From JANMJD01 sp963828405 (GTDB taxonomy: Bacteria; Actinomycetota; Acidimicrobiia; Acidimicrobiales; Ilumatobacteraceae), in NCBI GenBank assembly GCA_963828405.1, contig CAWHEG010000031.1, positions 186,001-250,000 of the forward strand: a stretch of 64,000 nucleotides of DNA, read 5' to 3'. The notes below the pieces were generated by a model. The model saw only the letters and a list, made by a program, of their open reading frames with translations. It was not told where the DNA came from and did no database searches. Shown here piece after piece: positions 15,443 through 24,322 of this stretch (within the stretch, counting starts at the first letter, position 1; each line of letters opens with the position of its first letter). Both the position numbers and the translations under genes were made by a program.

Positions 15443-18400
15443 CAGTCCTCTCCGTCCCCATCATCGTTGAGCGACGACGGCTGGGCATGCGCCGGCGCCG
15501 TCCGCTCGACCCCGGCCAGTTGGCGGTAGTAGGCCCACCGGTTGGCCACATCGGCCTCGGCCAGCTTCGACAGCTCGGCGGCGCGGACCGGGTCGGCGCG
15601 CTTGAGCATCGCGAACCGCGCCTCGCTGTCGGTGAACTGGGCGTACGGCATGGTCGGCTCGGCACTGTCGAGTTCGAATGGATGGATCGCCTCGCCGTCT
15701 CCCGGGCGGTAGCGGTACAGCGGCCAGTGGCCGCTCGACACCGCCGCCTTCTGCTGGGTCATCGAGCGGCTCATGTCGAAGCCGTGGGCGATGCACGTGC
15801 TGTAGGCGATGATCAGCGACACACCGGGCCAGGCCGCCGCTTCGAGCATCGCCTTGACCGTCTGGATGTCGCTGGCGCCCAGGGCGACGTGGGCGACGTA
15901 GACGTCGCCGAACGTCATCGCCTCCAGGCCGAGATCCTTCTTCGCCCCGCTCTTGCCTCCGGCGGCGAACTTGGCGACGGCTCCACGGGGCGTCGCCTTC
16001 GACGCCTGGCCGCCGGTGTTCGAGTAGACCTCGGTGTCCATCACCAGGATGTTCAGGTTGCGCCCGCTCCCGAGCACGTGGTCGAGGCCTCCGGCCCCGA
16101 TGTCGTAGGCCCAGCCGTCGCCCCCGACGATCCACACGCTGCGCCCGACCAGCGCCCCCGCCATCCCGACCAGCTGCCCGGCTCGTTCGTCGGCCGAGCC
16201 GGCCGGCGATTCGGCCAGCGCGGCGCGCAGCTGCTCGACCCGCTCGCGCTGGGCGCGGATCCCCAGGTCGTCGACATCGTCGATCCCGGCCACGACGGCG
16301 TCGACCAGTACCGGATCGAGCGAGCCGGCCAACGCTTCGAGCAGGCCCAGCGCCTGGCGGCGCTGGGCCTCGTATCCGAGCCGGATGCCCAACCCGAACT
16401 CGGCGTTGTCCTCGAAGAGGCTGTTGCTCCACGCCGGCCCGCGGCCCGCCTCGTCGACCGCGTACGGGGTCGTCGGGAGGTTGCCGCCGTAGATGCTGCT
16501 GCACCCCGTGGCGTTGGCGATCAGCAACCGGTCGCCGAACAGCTGGGTGAGCAGCTTCAGGTAGGGCGTCTCGCCGCACCCCGAGCAGGCCCCGCTGAAC
16601 TCGAAGAGCGGCTCGCGCAGCTGGCTGGTCTTCACCGACGCCGGGTCGAACTGCGCCGGATCGGCGGAGCGCAGGGCCAGGAACTCGTCCCATGCCGTAC
16701 GCTCGACGTCGAGGTGCTCGTCGATCGGGCGCATGTTGACGCTCTTGCGCTTGACCTCGCTCTTGTCGTGGGCCGGGCAGGCCGTGACGCACAGCCCGCA
16801 GCCGGTGCAGTCGTCGGGCGCCACCTGCACGGTGAGCGACAGCCCAGGCACCTCCCGGCTGCGGAACGACTTGGTCTTCAGCACGCCCCCGGCGACCAGC
16901 GCGGCGGGTTCGTAGACCTTCATCCGGATCGCCGCGTGCGGGCAGACGATGGCGCACTTGCCGCAGTCGATGCACAGGTCGGGCTCCCAGATCGGGATCT
17001 CGATCGCCATCGTGCGCTTCTCGACCTTCGACGTCGCCGTCGGGAACGTCCCGTCGGCGGGCAGGGCGCTCACCGGCAGCAGGTCGCCCTCGCCGGCCAG
17101 CATGCGCTCGGTCACCCGCTGGACGAAGTCGGTGCTGCCCGCCGGGACCGTCGAACGCCTGCGCTCGGTCGAGGTCACCGAGACGCCGACCGGCACCTGG
17201 TGGAGGTTGGCCAGCGTCGTGTCGATCGCCGCCGTGTTCCGTTCGACGACCAGCGCTCCGAGCCGGCCGTAGCTGTGCTCGGCGGCGAGCTTCAGCTCGG
17301 CGATCGCCTCGTCGGTGGGGAGCACACCCGACAAAGCGAAAAAGCAGGTCTGCATCACGGTGTTGACCCGCCCGGCCAGTCCGGCGTTCTTGGCGACGGC
17401 GGCCGCGTCGATCGTCCAGAGCTGCAGGCCCTTGTCGAGCACCACCTGCTGGACGTCGCCGGGGAGTGCATCCCACACGTCCTCGGGCCGGTGCGGACTG
17501 TTGAGCAGCACGGTGGCCCCGGGTGCCGCCACTCCCAGGACGTCGAGGCGGTGCAGGAAGCTCCACTGGTGCACGCCGACGAACGTCGCCTCGCCGACCA
17601 GGTAGGTGCTGCGGATCGGGGCGTCGTCGAAACGCAGATGGCTCACCGTCACCGAACCGGACTTCTTCGAGTCGTAGACGAAGTAGGCCTGCACGTGCAG
17701 GCCGGTACGGGTGCCGACGATCTTGGCCGTGTTCTTGTTCGCCCCGACCGTGCCATCGGCGCCGAGGCCGAAGAACACGGCCCGCACCCGGGCCCGATCG
17801 GTGACGAACGACGGGTCGACCGGCAGGCTCAGGTGGGTCACGTCGTCGACGATGCCGACCGTGAACGGATTGCGCGGTCGATCGAGCGCGGCCTCCTCGA
17901 ACACCGCCCTGACCATCGCCGGGGTGAACTCCTTGCTGCTCAGCCCGTATCGCCCGCCGATCGCCCGGGGTGGCCGCCCGGCGCTCCAGGCACTCGCCGG
18001 GCTGCCCGACAGGGCGGCGAGCACATCGAGGTGCAGGGGCTCGAACGGCGCGCCCGGCTCCTTGGTCCGGTCGAGCACGGCCACCGTTCGCACGCTCGGC
18101 GGCAACGCGGCGAGCAGCCGTTCGGTCGGGAACGGGCGGTACAGACGGACGACGACGACACCGACGCGCTCACCACGCCGGTTGAGCTCGTCGACGGCCT
18201 CGCGTGCCGCCCCGGCCCCCGATCCCATGAGCACCACGACCCGGTCGGCGTCGGCGGCGCCGTGGTAGTCGACCAGTTGGTACCGGCGACCGCAGAGGTC
18301 GGCGAGGCGATCCATCGTCGCCTCCACGACACCAGCGACCCGGTCGTGGTACGGGTTGCACGCCTCGCGGGCCTGGAAGAACACATCGGGGTTCTGCGCC

Positions 18401-19062
18401 GTGCCGCGGATCACCGGCCGATCGGGGTCGAGGCCGCGCTCCCGGTGCTCGGCCACCCGCTCGTCGCTGATCAGCGAGCGCAGCTGGTCGGCTGAGAGCA
18501 CGTCGACGGTCTGCAGTTCGTGACTGGTGCGGAAGCCGTCGAAGAAGTGGAGGAAGGGGATCCGCGTCTCGAGCGTGGCCGCGTGGGCGATGGCGGCGAA
18601 ATCGCCGGCCTCCTCGACGCTGCTGGCGCAGAGCATCGCCCACCCGGTGGTGCGCGCCGCCATGACGTCGCTGTGGTCGCCGAAGATGCTCAGCGCGTGG
18701 GTCGCCACCGTGCGGGCGGCGACATGGATGACCGTCGGGGTCAGCTCGCCGGCGATCTTGAACATGTTGGGCAGCATCAGCAGCAGGCCCTGGCTCGCCG
18801 TGAACGTCGTGCCGAGCGCGCCGCGGGTCACGGCGCCGTGCAGCGTACCGGCGGCGCCGGCCTCGCTCTGCAGCTCGACCACCTCGGGGACCACCCCCCA
18901 CAGGTTGGGGCGTCCCTTGGCGCTCCAGTCGTCGGCGAACTCCCCCATCGGCGAAGCCGGGGTGATCGGATAGATGGCGATCACCTCGCTGGCCAGGTGG
19001 GCGATGCGGGCGGCCGCCTCGTTGCCGTCGAGCACCCGTCGATCGGTGTTCTGCTCGCTCAC
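15442..19062 (-). CDS. nifJ: Pyruvate:ferredoxin (flavodoxin) oxidoreductase
   Basis: A 1206-aa single-chain PFOR that oxidises pyruvate and CoA to acetyl-CoA and CO2 and reduces ferredoxin. Domains in order: the N-terminal pyrimidine-type fold (AIYPITPASPMGEF), the transketolase-C-like region, the EKR segment, two [4Fe-4S] clusters (CIDCGKCAIVCP and CTGCGLCVTACP), then the TPP domain (CSGCGETPYLKLL, GDGWAYDIGAGG, MDTEVYSNTGGQASKATPRG). Length matches the family. The start is a GTG 2 nt after the hemerythrin stop. An oxygen-sensitive enzyme next to a hemerythrin and an Nfn-like pair suggests use at low oxygen or for ferredoxin-driven reactions. Confidence 0.96.
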   Translation of the reverse strand: MSEQNTDRRVLDGNEAAARIAHLASEVIAIYPITPASPMGEFADDWSAKGRPNLWGVVPEVVELQSEAGAAGTLHGAVTRGALGTTFTASQGLLLMLPNMFKIAGELTPTVIHVAARTVATHALSIFGDHSDVMAARTTGWAMLCASSVEEAGDFAAIAHAATLETRIPFLHFFDGFRTSHELQTVDVLSADQLRSLISDERVAEHRERGLDPDRPVIRGTAQNPDVFFQAREACNPYHDRVAGVVEATMDRLADLCGRRYQLVDYHGAADADRVVVLMGSGAGAAREAVDELNRRGERVGVVVVRLYRPFPTERLLAALPPSVRTVAVLDRTKEPGAPFEPLHLDVLAALSGSPASAWSAGRPPRAIGGRYGLSSKEFTPAMVRAVFEEAALDRPRNPFTVGIVDDVTHLSLPVDPSFVTDRARVRAVFFGLGADGTVGANKNTAKIVGTRTGLHVQAYFVYDSKKSGSVTVSHLRFDDAPIRSTYLVGEATFVGVHQWSFLHRLDVLGVAAPGATVLLNSPHRPEDVWDALPGDVQQVVLDKGLQLWTIDAAAVAKNAGLAGRVNTVMQTCFFALSGVLPTDEAIAELKLAAEHSYGRLGALVVERNTAAIDTTLANLHQVPVGVSVTSTERRRSTVPAGSTDFVQRVTERMLAGEGDLLPVSALPADGTFPTATSKVEKRTMAIEIPIWEPDLCIDCGKCAIVCPHAAIRMKVYEPAALVAGGVLKTKSFRSREVPGLSLTVQVAPDDCTGCGLCVTACPAHDKSEVKRKSVNMRPIDEHLDVERTAWDEFLALRSADPAQFDPASVKTSQLREPLFEFSGACSGCGETPYLKLLTQLFGDRLLIANATGCSSIYGGNLPTTPYAVDEAGRGPAWSNSLFEDNAEFGLGIRLGYEAQRRQALGLLEALAGSLDPVLVDAVVAGIDDVDDLGIRAQRERVEQLRAALAESPAGSADERAGQLVGMAGALVGRSVWIVGGDGWAYDIGAGGLDHVLGSGRNLNILVMDTEVYSNTGGQASKATPRGAVAKFAAGGKSGAKKDLGLEAMTFGDVYVAHVALGASDIQTVKAMLEAAAWPGVSLIIAYSTCIAHGFDMSRSMTQQKAAVSSGHWPLYRYRPGDGEAIHPFELDSAEPTMPYAQFTDSEARFAMLKRADPVRAAELSKLAEADVANRWAYYRQLAGVERTAPAHAQPSSLNDDGDGED

Positions 19063-19064
19063 CG

Positions 19065-19565
19065 TCAGCGGTCCGGTGCGATCTTCGGGTGTTCGTCGGG
19101 GAACGCCGGGGAATGCCGTTTGACGCCCTCGGCGCGTCGGCCCAGCTCACGGAGCTCCGCGTCGCCGAGCATCGACCGCACCCGGCTGAACACCGTTTCC
19201 TCCTCGAGACGGAAGTGGCGGTCGATCTCGAGGATCAGGGCGCTGGCCCGCTTGGTGAAGGCCAGGCCGTCCGGGGCGAGGGCGCGCATCTCGGCGAGGA
19301 GCTCGTTCAGCTCCTCGTGCTCGCCCATCCGCCTGGTCAGCGTCTCGCCTCCGGCGGCGTGCGGGGCGGTCTGCGCCGCGGCCCGGAACGCCGGGAAGAG
19401 GACCTGCTGCTCGACCTCCTCGTGGGCCGAGAGCTCCTCGCAGATGCGTAGGTAGAGGCCGCGCATCTCGATCGGGTCGTCGACGTCGTCGAGCCGGGCG
19501 ACGAGCTCGTCGATCGACCGGTGGTCGCGCTCCAGCAGCTCGACGATGTCGACCTGGTCGGTCAT
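19065..19565 (-). CDS. Hemerythrin-like protein
   Basis: A 166-aa four-helix protein with the metal-binding pattern of hemerythrin domains: LLERDHRSIDEL, ELSAHEEVEQQVLFP, RRMGEHEELNELL and EIDRHFRLEEETVFSRV. The di-iron site binds O2 or NO or senses redox state. The ATG at 19565 has GAGAGGA upstream. The gene is 2 nt before nifJ on the same strand, so it probably protects PFOR from oxygen or nitrosative damage; that role is inference from position. Confidence 0.88.
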   Translation of the reverse strand: MTDQVDIVELLERDHRSIDELVARLDDVDDPIEMRGLYLRICEELSAHEEVEQQVLFPAFRAAAQTAPHAAGGETLTRRMGEHEELNELLAEMRALAPDGLAFTKRASALILEIDRHFRLEEETVFSRVRSMLGDAELRELGRRAEGVKRHSPAFPDEHPKIAPDR

Positions 19566-19771
19566 CGTGGGATCCTCTCGTCGGTCATGGGTCGGCCTCA
19601 CCTGTCGAGCTGATCGTGTCGCGCGCAGCGACCCCTCCAGTAGGGCCGAAGGTCCTGCCCTCGGCCGCCGAGCTGCCGAAGGACCCGCCGTCGTCCGTCC
19701 GGAAGTCCCGGGACGCCAGGGCCCGCCGCCGGTACCATCGGACCGAGCCCACCGAGCCGGAGAGCGCCTGG

Positions 19772-20632
19772 ATGATCGACGAACCGCCTGCGAGCACGGA
19801 CCCGGTGGTCCACGAGGTGCTCGCCAACTCCGCGCTGGCCGCGGGCATCCACCGGCTCGAGGTACGAGCGCCGCGGATCGCCGCCGTGCACCGGCCGGGC
19901 CAGTTCGTGATCGTCCGGCTCGGCCCGGGCGCCGAGCGCATCCCGCTGACGATCGCTGCGAGCGACCGCGACCGGGGATCGATCGTGCTCGTCATCCAGG
20001 CCGTCGGCAAGAGCACCGCCGACCTCGTCGCCGTCGCGCCGGGCGGCGTGATCGAGGACGTCGTCGGGCCGCTCGGGCGGCCGACCGACCTCGTCGAGGG
20101 GGGCTCGGCGATCTGCGTCGCCGGTGGTGTCGGCGCCGCCGTCGTCCTCCCCATCGCCCGGGGGCTGGCGGGCCTGGGTACCGACGTCACCACCGTGCTC
20201 GGCGCCCGGACCGCCGACGGGCTGCTGTTCGTCGACGAGTTCCGGTCGTTCGGCGAGCTGCTGCTGTGCACCGACGACGCCAGCGCGGGACGCGCCGGGA
20301 TGGTGACCGGGGCCCTCGGCGAGCTCGTCGGGGCACGGCCGGTCGACGTGGTCTACGCCGCCGGCCCGGTGGCGATGATGCGTGCCGTGGCGGCGACCAC
20401 CAGGCCCGCCGGGGTGCGCACGATCGTGTCGCTCAACCCGATCATGGTCGACGGCACGGGGATGTGCGGTGGGTGCCGGGTGACGGTCGACGGTGCGATG
20501 CGCTTCGCCTGCGTCGACGGCCCGGAGTTCGACGGGCACCGGGTGGACTTCGACGAGCTCGCCGATCGGCTGGGCACCTACCGCGCCGCCGAGCGGGTCG
20601 CCGTCGACCATGTCTGCCGGGGAGCGCCGTGA
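19772..20632 (+). CDS. NfnA/SudB-like FAD-[2Fe-2S] subunit (ferredoxin:NADP oxidoreductase small subunit)
   Basis: A 286-aa protein of the ferredoxin-NADP reductase type. It has an FAD domain (RPGQFVIVRLGPGAERIPLT), an NAD(P) domain (AICVAGGVGAAVVLPIARGL, VYAAGPVAMMRA) and a C-terminal [2Fe-2S] region (GTGMCGGCRVTVDG, FACVDGPEFDGH). This last block is characteristic of the small subunit of NfnAB and sulfide dehydrogenase. The ATG at 19772 is preceded by GGAG. It overlaps the large subunit (GTGA). Divergent from hemerythrin-nifJ across a 206-bp gap, it is well placed to link reduced ferredoxin from PFOR with the NAD(P)H pools. Confidence 0.85.
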   Translation: MIDEPPASTDPVVHEVLANSALAAGIHRLEVRAPRIAAVHRPGQFVIVRLGPGAERIPLTIAASDRDRGSIVLVIQAVGKSTADLVAVAPGGVIEDVVGPLGRPTDLVEGGSAICVAGGVGAAVVLPIARGLAGLGTDVTTVLGARTADGLLFVDEFRSFGELLLCTDDASAGRAGMVTGALGELVGARPVDVVYAAGPVAMMRAVAATTRPAGVRTIVSLNPIMVDGTGMCGGCRVTVDGAMRFACVDGPEFDGHRVDFDELADRLGTYRAAERVAVDHVCRGAP

Positions 20633-22068
20633 CGGATCGGCCATTGTCGAAACGCGAACGGCTGGCCATCGGGCGTCAGGAGATGCCGGCGCGTGACGCG
20701 CTCGAGCGATCGGGGTCGTTCGACGAGGTCAACCTCGGGTTCACCGAGCACCTGGCGCTGCTCGAGGCACAACGGTGCCTGGCCTGCAAGCGGGCGACCT
20801 GCGTCGAGGGCTGCCCGGTGCAGGTCGACATCCCCACCTTCGTCGCCCGCATCGAGCAGGGAGATCTCGCCGGGGCGGCCGAGGTCCTGTTCTGCGACAA
20901 CGCCCTGCCGGCGGTCACCGGGCGCGTCTGCCCCCAGGAGCACCAGTGCGAGGCGAAGTGCGTGCGGGGCCGCACCGGCGCCCCGGTGGCCATCGGCCAC
21001 CTCGAGCGCTACGTTGCCGACTGGGCCCGCGGCCACCGGCCTGTCGAGTTCCCCCCGGCGCTGCGCTCGGGCCGGCGGGTCGCCGTGATCGGGGCCGGCC
21101 CGGGTGGGCTCACCGCGGCGGGCGAACTGGCCCGACGCGGCCACGACGTCACCGTGTACGAGGCCCTCCACCTTCCCGGCGGGGTGCTGTCGTACGGAAT
21201 CCCGGAGTTCCGCCTGCCCAACGAGATCGTCGCCAACGAGGTGGGCCGCCTGCAGTCGCTCGGGGTGCGCATCGAATGCAACGTGGTGATCGGGCGCACC
21301 TACACCCTCGACGAACTGCGCGACGGCTTCGATGCCGTGTTCATCTCGGTCGGCGCCGGACTGCCGGTGTTCCTCGACATCCCCGGTGAGGGTTTCAAGG
21401 GCGTCTACTCGGCCAACGAGTACCTCACCCGGGTGAACCTGATGCAGGCCTACGCCTTCCCCGACGCCGACACGCCGGTGCTCCGCGGCGAGCGGGTGGT
21501 GGTCATCGGCGGTGGCAACGTGGCCATCGACGCCGTGCGCACGGCCCGCCGTCTGGGGGCCTCGGCGGCGATCATCGCCTACCGGCGCAGCCGTGCGGAG
21601 ATGCCGGCGCGTGCCGAGGAGGTCGACCACGCCGAGCAGGAGGGCGTCACCTTCGAGTTCGGGGTGAGCCCGGTGGCGATCGTCGGTGATGCCGAGCGGT
21701 GGGTCACCGGACTGCGCTGCGTGCGCACCGAGCCGGGCGAACCAGACGCCTCGGGGCGGCGGGCCCCGGTGCCGATCGAGGGATCGGAGCGGGTCATCGC
21801 CTGCGACACGGTGGTCGTCGCCGCCGGCACCCGCGCCAACCCGCTGCTGACCTCGTCCTCACCGGAGCTCGGCCTGACCAACCGCGGGTACGTGGCCGCC
21901 GACGAGCATGGGGCGACCAACCTGGCCGGTGTGTTCGCCGGCGGCGACATCGTGCGCGGCTCGGCGACGGTGATCCTGGCGATGTCCGACGGCAAGCGCA
22001 TCGCCGCCGCGATCGACGACTACCTGCAGGGCACCCCCGTCGAGCTCCGCCCGCCAACGAGGCGATGA
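20629..22068 (+). CDS. NfnB/GltA-like NADPH-binding flavoprotein with [4Fe-4S] domain
   Basis: A 479-aa protein of the glutamate-synthase-small-subunit family. The N-terminal double-cluster domain has CLACKRATCVEGCPV and CPQEHQCEAKCVRG. It is followed by two Rossmann folds: GAGPGGLTAAGELARRGHDV for FAD and GGGNVAIDAVRTARRLGA for NADPH. GVFAGGDIVRGSATVILAM closes the FAD site. Paired with the preceding SudB-like subunit it forms an NfnAB-type complex (electron-bifurcating transhydrogenase) or a sulfide dehydrogenase. No glutamate synthase large subunit is present, so GltD function is unlikely. Confidence 0.85.
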   Translation: MTDRPLSKRERLAIGRQEMPARDALERSGSFDEVNLGFTEHLALLEAQRCLACKRATCVEGCPVQVDIPTFVARIEQGDLAGAAEVLFCDNALPAVTGRVCPQEHQCEAKCVRGRTGAPVAIGHLERYVADWARGHRPVEFPPALRSGRRVAVIGAGPGGLTAAGELARRGHDVTVYEALHLPGGVLSYGIPEFRLPNEIVANEVGRLQSLGVRIECNVVIGRTYTLDELRDGFDAVFISVGAGLPVFLDIPGEGFKGVYSANEYLTRVNLMQAYAFPDADTPVLRGERVVVIGGGNVAIDAVRTARRLGASAAIIAYRRSRAEMPARAEEVDHAEQEGVTFEFGVSPVAIVGDAERWVTGLRCVRTEPGEPDASGRRAPVPIEGSERVIACDTVVVAAGTRANPLLTSSSPELGLTNRGYVAADEHGATNLAGVFAGGDIVRGSATVILAMSDGKRIAAAIDDYLQGTPVELRPPTRR

Positions 22069-22069
22069 C

Positions 22070-22083
22070 GGCGAGGCCTCGCC
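22070..22083. terminator. 14-bp palindrome between convergent genes
   Basis: GGCGAGGCCTCGCC is self-complementary and lies between the stops at 22068 and 22109, followed by a GC-rich GGCCGGCC. It could act as a bidirectional, U-run-free terminator; weak evidence. Confidence 0.3.
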
Positions 22084-22108
22084 GGCCGGCCGCGACCGGT
22101 CGTCGTGC

Positions 22109-23110
22109 TCAGAGCTCCCAGTCCGAGAAGGCGTCGATCATCGCCTGGACGTCGCCGAGGGGGTAGAGGATCGGGCAGGTCGAGCCGTGGCGGATGTAGT
22201 GGGCGACCCGCTCGCGGGCCTCGGCCGGTGTGCCCGAAGCGGTCAGCATCTGGACGATCTCGTCGGGGACGAGCTTGGAGGCCGCCTCGACCTGCTCGTG
22301 GGTCGCCGGCCAGGTGAGCACCTCGCCCACGGCGTCGAGCAGCGACTGGGGCACGCCGGAGGCCTTCATGATGTGGGGCTGCTGGCCGAGGTACTGGGTG
22401 ACCATCATCCGCGCCATGTCGAGAGCCGTCTGGCGGTCCTCGTGCACCGAGCACACGACCAGCTGGGGTCGATCGATGTCGTCGATCGAGCGCCCCGCCC
22501 GCTCGGCACCCGTCTGCAACGACTCGATCGCCCGCTGGTTGTACTCCGGCGAGACGAGGTAGTTGAGCACGACGCCGTCGGCGATCTCGCCGGCGAGCTC
22601 CATCATCTTCATCCCGGTGGCGCCGATGTAGATCGGCACGTCCTTGGCGCGCCGCTCCTGGTAGACGTAGTCGAGCTCGACCCCGTCGAGGTGGACGTAC
22701 TCGCCGTGGAACGTGACCGTCTCGTTGTGCAGCAGGGCGCGCACCGCGGTGACGACCTCGCGGATCACCGTCAGCGGCTTGCGGCGATCGATCCCGACCT
22801 TGGCGGCCAGTGGGTCCCACCAGGCGCCGAGACCGAGGATCACCCGGCCCGGGGCGAGGTCGTCGAGAGTCGAGAAGGTGGCGGCCAGACGGGCCGGGTT
22901 GCGGCTCCAGCAGTCGGCCACGCCCGAGCCGACCTTGATCCGGTCGGTGACCATGGCGAACGCCGCCATCGGCACCGAGGCCTCGCGGACGAGCCGGCTC
23001 TCGGCCTGCCACACGGCGTGGAAGCCCTTGGCCTCGGCGTACTTGACGAACTCGGCCCCCTCCCTGATCGGGTGGGCGTCCTGGAGGTACAACGCAACTG
23101 CCTGTGCCAT
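22109..23110 (-). CDS. LLM-class (luciferase-like) F420-dependent oxidoreductase
   Basis: A 333-aa TIM-barrel protein of the luciferase-like/methylene-H4MPT-reductase-like superfamily. Visible parts are FVKYAEAKGFHAVWQAESRL, IKVGSGVADCWSRNPARLA, LDDLAPGRVILGLGAWWDP and PIYIGATGMKMMEL. F420 use is common in actinobacterial members and likely here, though FMN cannot be excluded. The ATG at 23110 has GGGAAT upstream. It is last in the row of minus-strand catabolic genes from 38 kb, 86 bp after the SsnA-like amidohydrolase. A ring-reducing or ring-opening role (compare the LLM-fold enzyme RutA on uracil) is speculation. Confidence 0.82.
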   Translation of the reverse strand: MAQAVALYLQDAHPIREGAEFVKYAEAKGFHAVWQAESRLVREASVPMAAFAMVTDRIKVGSGVADCWSRNPARLAATFSTLDDLAPGRVILGLGAWWDPLAAKVGIDRRKPLTVIREVVTAVRALLHNETVTFHGEYVHLDGVELDYVYQERRAKDVPIYIGATGMKMMELAGEIADGVVLNYLVSPEYNQRAIESLQTGAERAGRSIDDIDRPQLVVCSVHEDRQTALDMARMMVTQYLGQQPHIMKASGVPQSLLDAVGEVLTWPATHEQVEAASKLVPDEIVQMLTASGTPAEARERVAHYIRHGSTCPILYPLGDVQAMIDAFSDWEL

Positions 23111-23196
23111 CGCATTCCCTTTCGTGTGTCGTCGGCCGTATCGGTCGGCAGAATAGGCCGGAGCGGGTGGGTCGTCGGGCGGGGTGGGTCGGCCGG

Positions 23197-24270
23197 CTAC
23201 AACCGTTCGAACAGCCGCTCGGCGGCCTCGGCCGCCTTGCGGCGCACCTCGAGCGCGTCGACACGGGTCGGCGAGCCGGAGCGCAGCAGCACCTCGCCGT
23301 CGGCGGCGACCACCTCGGTGGCGCGCATCCCCGGTGTGAAGGCCACGTGCCACGGCGAGTCGGCATGGTCGTAGGTCCAGGTGACCCGGTCGCCCTGCGC
23401 CTCGGGGACCAGGCGCCAACCCTCCTCGAGCCACGACCAGGCCGTCTCGGGCGAGGCGAGCACGTCGTCGGCACGGTGGGCGACGTAGGCGAGCCGGAAC
23501 TCCTCGAGCATGTCGGCGCCGATGCCGTCGGTGCCGAGCACGACCGGGTTCGCCCGCCGCGCCGGCGCGGCATACCCGACCCCGTTGTTCATGTTCGACC
23601 GTGGGTTGTGGGCGATCCGGCCCGGCAGCTCGCCGTCGAGGTGGACGCAATGGACGATCAGCCAGTCGTCGGTGGCATGGCGCCCCAGGCGCCCGGCCGC
23701 GCCCCGATCGACGGAGCCCTCTGCGACGTGGACGTGCACCCCGACCCCGAGATCGCCGGCCAGACCGGCCGCGGCCTCGATCGTCTGGTCGCTGCAGGTG
23801 AACGCGGCATGGATCCCGACCATCCCGTTGCCGCCCTCACGGATGAACCGTTCGCACTCGGCCAGCCCGCGTCGTGCCCCGTCGGTCATCCGCGGCGGGG
23901 GGGCCGACCAGTCCGATGCCGTCAGCCGGCCGTCGTCCGACCACCGGTCGGTCACGCCGTAGCAGGTCAGCAGCCGCACCCCGACGGCGTTGCAGGCGTC
24001 CTCGATCACCGACAGGCTGCCATCGATGGCCCCGGGGCTCTCGTGGTGGTCGACGATGGCTGTCGTGCCGCACTGCAGCGCCTCCATCGCGGCGAGCGCC
24101 GCTCCCCAGTAGAGCATGTCGTGGTCGAGGGCGACATCGAGACGCCACCAGACCTGCTCGAGGATCTCCAGGAAGTTCGTCGGCCGGCGGGGTGGCGCCG
24201 GCATCCCCCGGGCCAGGGCGGAGTAGAGGTGGTGGTGCGAGCACACCAGACCGGGCGTCACGTTGCTCAT
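23197..24270 (-). CDS. SsnA-like amidohydrolase, short N-terminus
   Basis: A 357-aa metal-dependent hydrolase of the amidohydrolase superfamily. It carries the metal motif GLVCSHHHLYSALARG at residues 7-22, AIVDHHESPGAIDG, a VGIHAAFTCSD strand, HVHVAEG, VHCVHLDG and LGTDGIGADM. These match the SsnA/chlorohydrolase-like group that deaminates or opens nitrogen heterocycles. Relatives carry about 55-60 residues of beta-sandwich before the HxH motif. Here the frame has no start upstream of 24270 that avoids the Mo hydroxylase gene, so that part is missing or split off. It is probably co-transcribed with the upstream purine-type genes. Purine or ureide ring hydrolysis is inferred from neighbours. 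Confidence 0.8.
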   Translation of the reverse strand: MSNVTPGLVCSHHHLYSALARGMPAPPRRPTNFLEILEQVWWRLDVALDHDMLYWGAALAAMEALQCGTTAIVDHHESPGAIDGSLSVIEDACNAVGVRLLTCYGVTDRWSDDGRLTASDWSAPPPRMTDGARRGLAECERFIREGGNGMVGIHAAFTCSDQTIEAAAGLAGDLGVGVHVHVAEGSVDRGAAGRLGRHATDDWLIVHCVHLDGELPGRIAHNPRSNMNNGVGYAAPARRANPVVLGTDGIGADMLEEFRLAYVAHRADDVLASPETAWSWLEEGWRLVPEAQGDRVTWTYDHADSPWHVAFTPGMRATEVVAADGEVLLRSGSPTRVDALEVRRKAAEAAERLFERL

Positions 24271-24322
24271 CGGGCTCCGCCCAACGGCGTCACCCGGGGT
24301 ACGAGCGGCCCGGCCGAGGCGG

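Noticed and set aside
15385..18495. 1036-codon open frame on the plus strand
   Set aside because: Antisense to nifJ; low-complexity composition only.
20629..22068. Glutamate synthase small subunit (gltD)
   Set aside because: No large subunit is nearby and the gene is fused in an operon with a SudB/NfnA-like subunit, so an Nfn-type assignment fits better.
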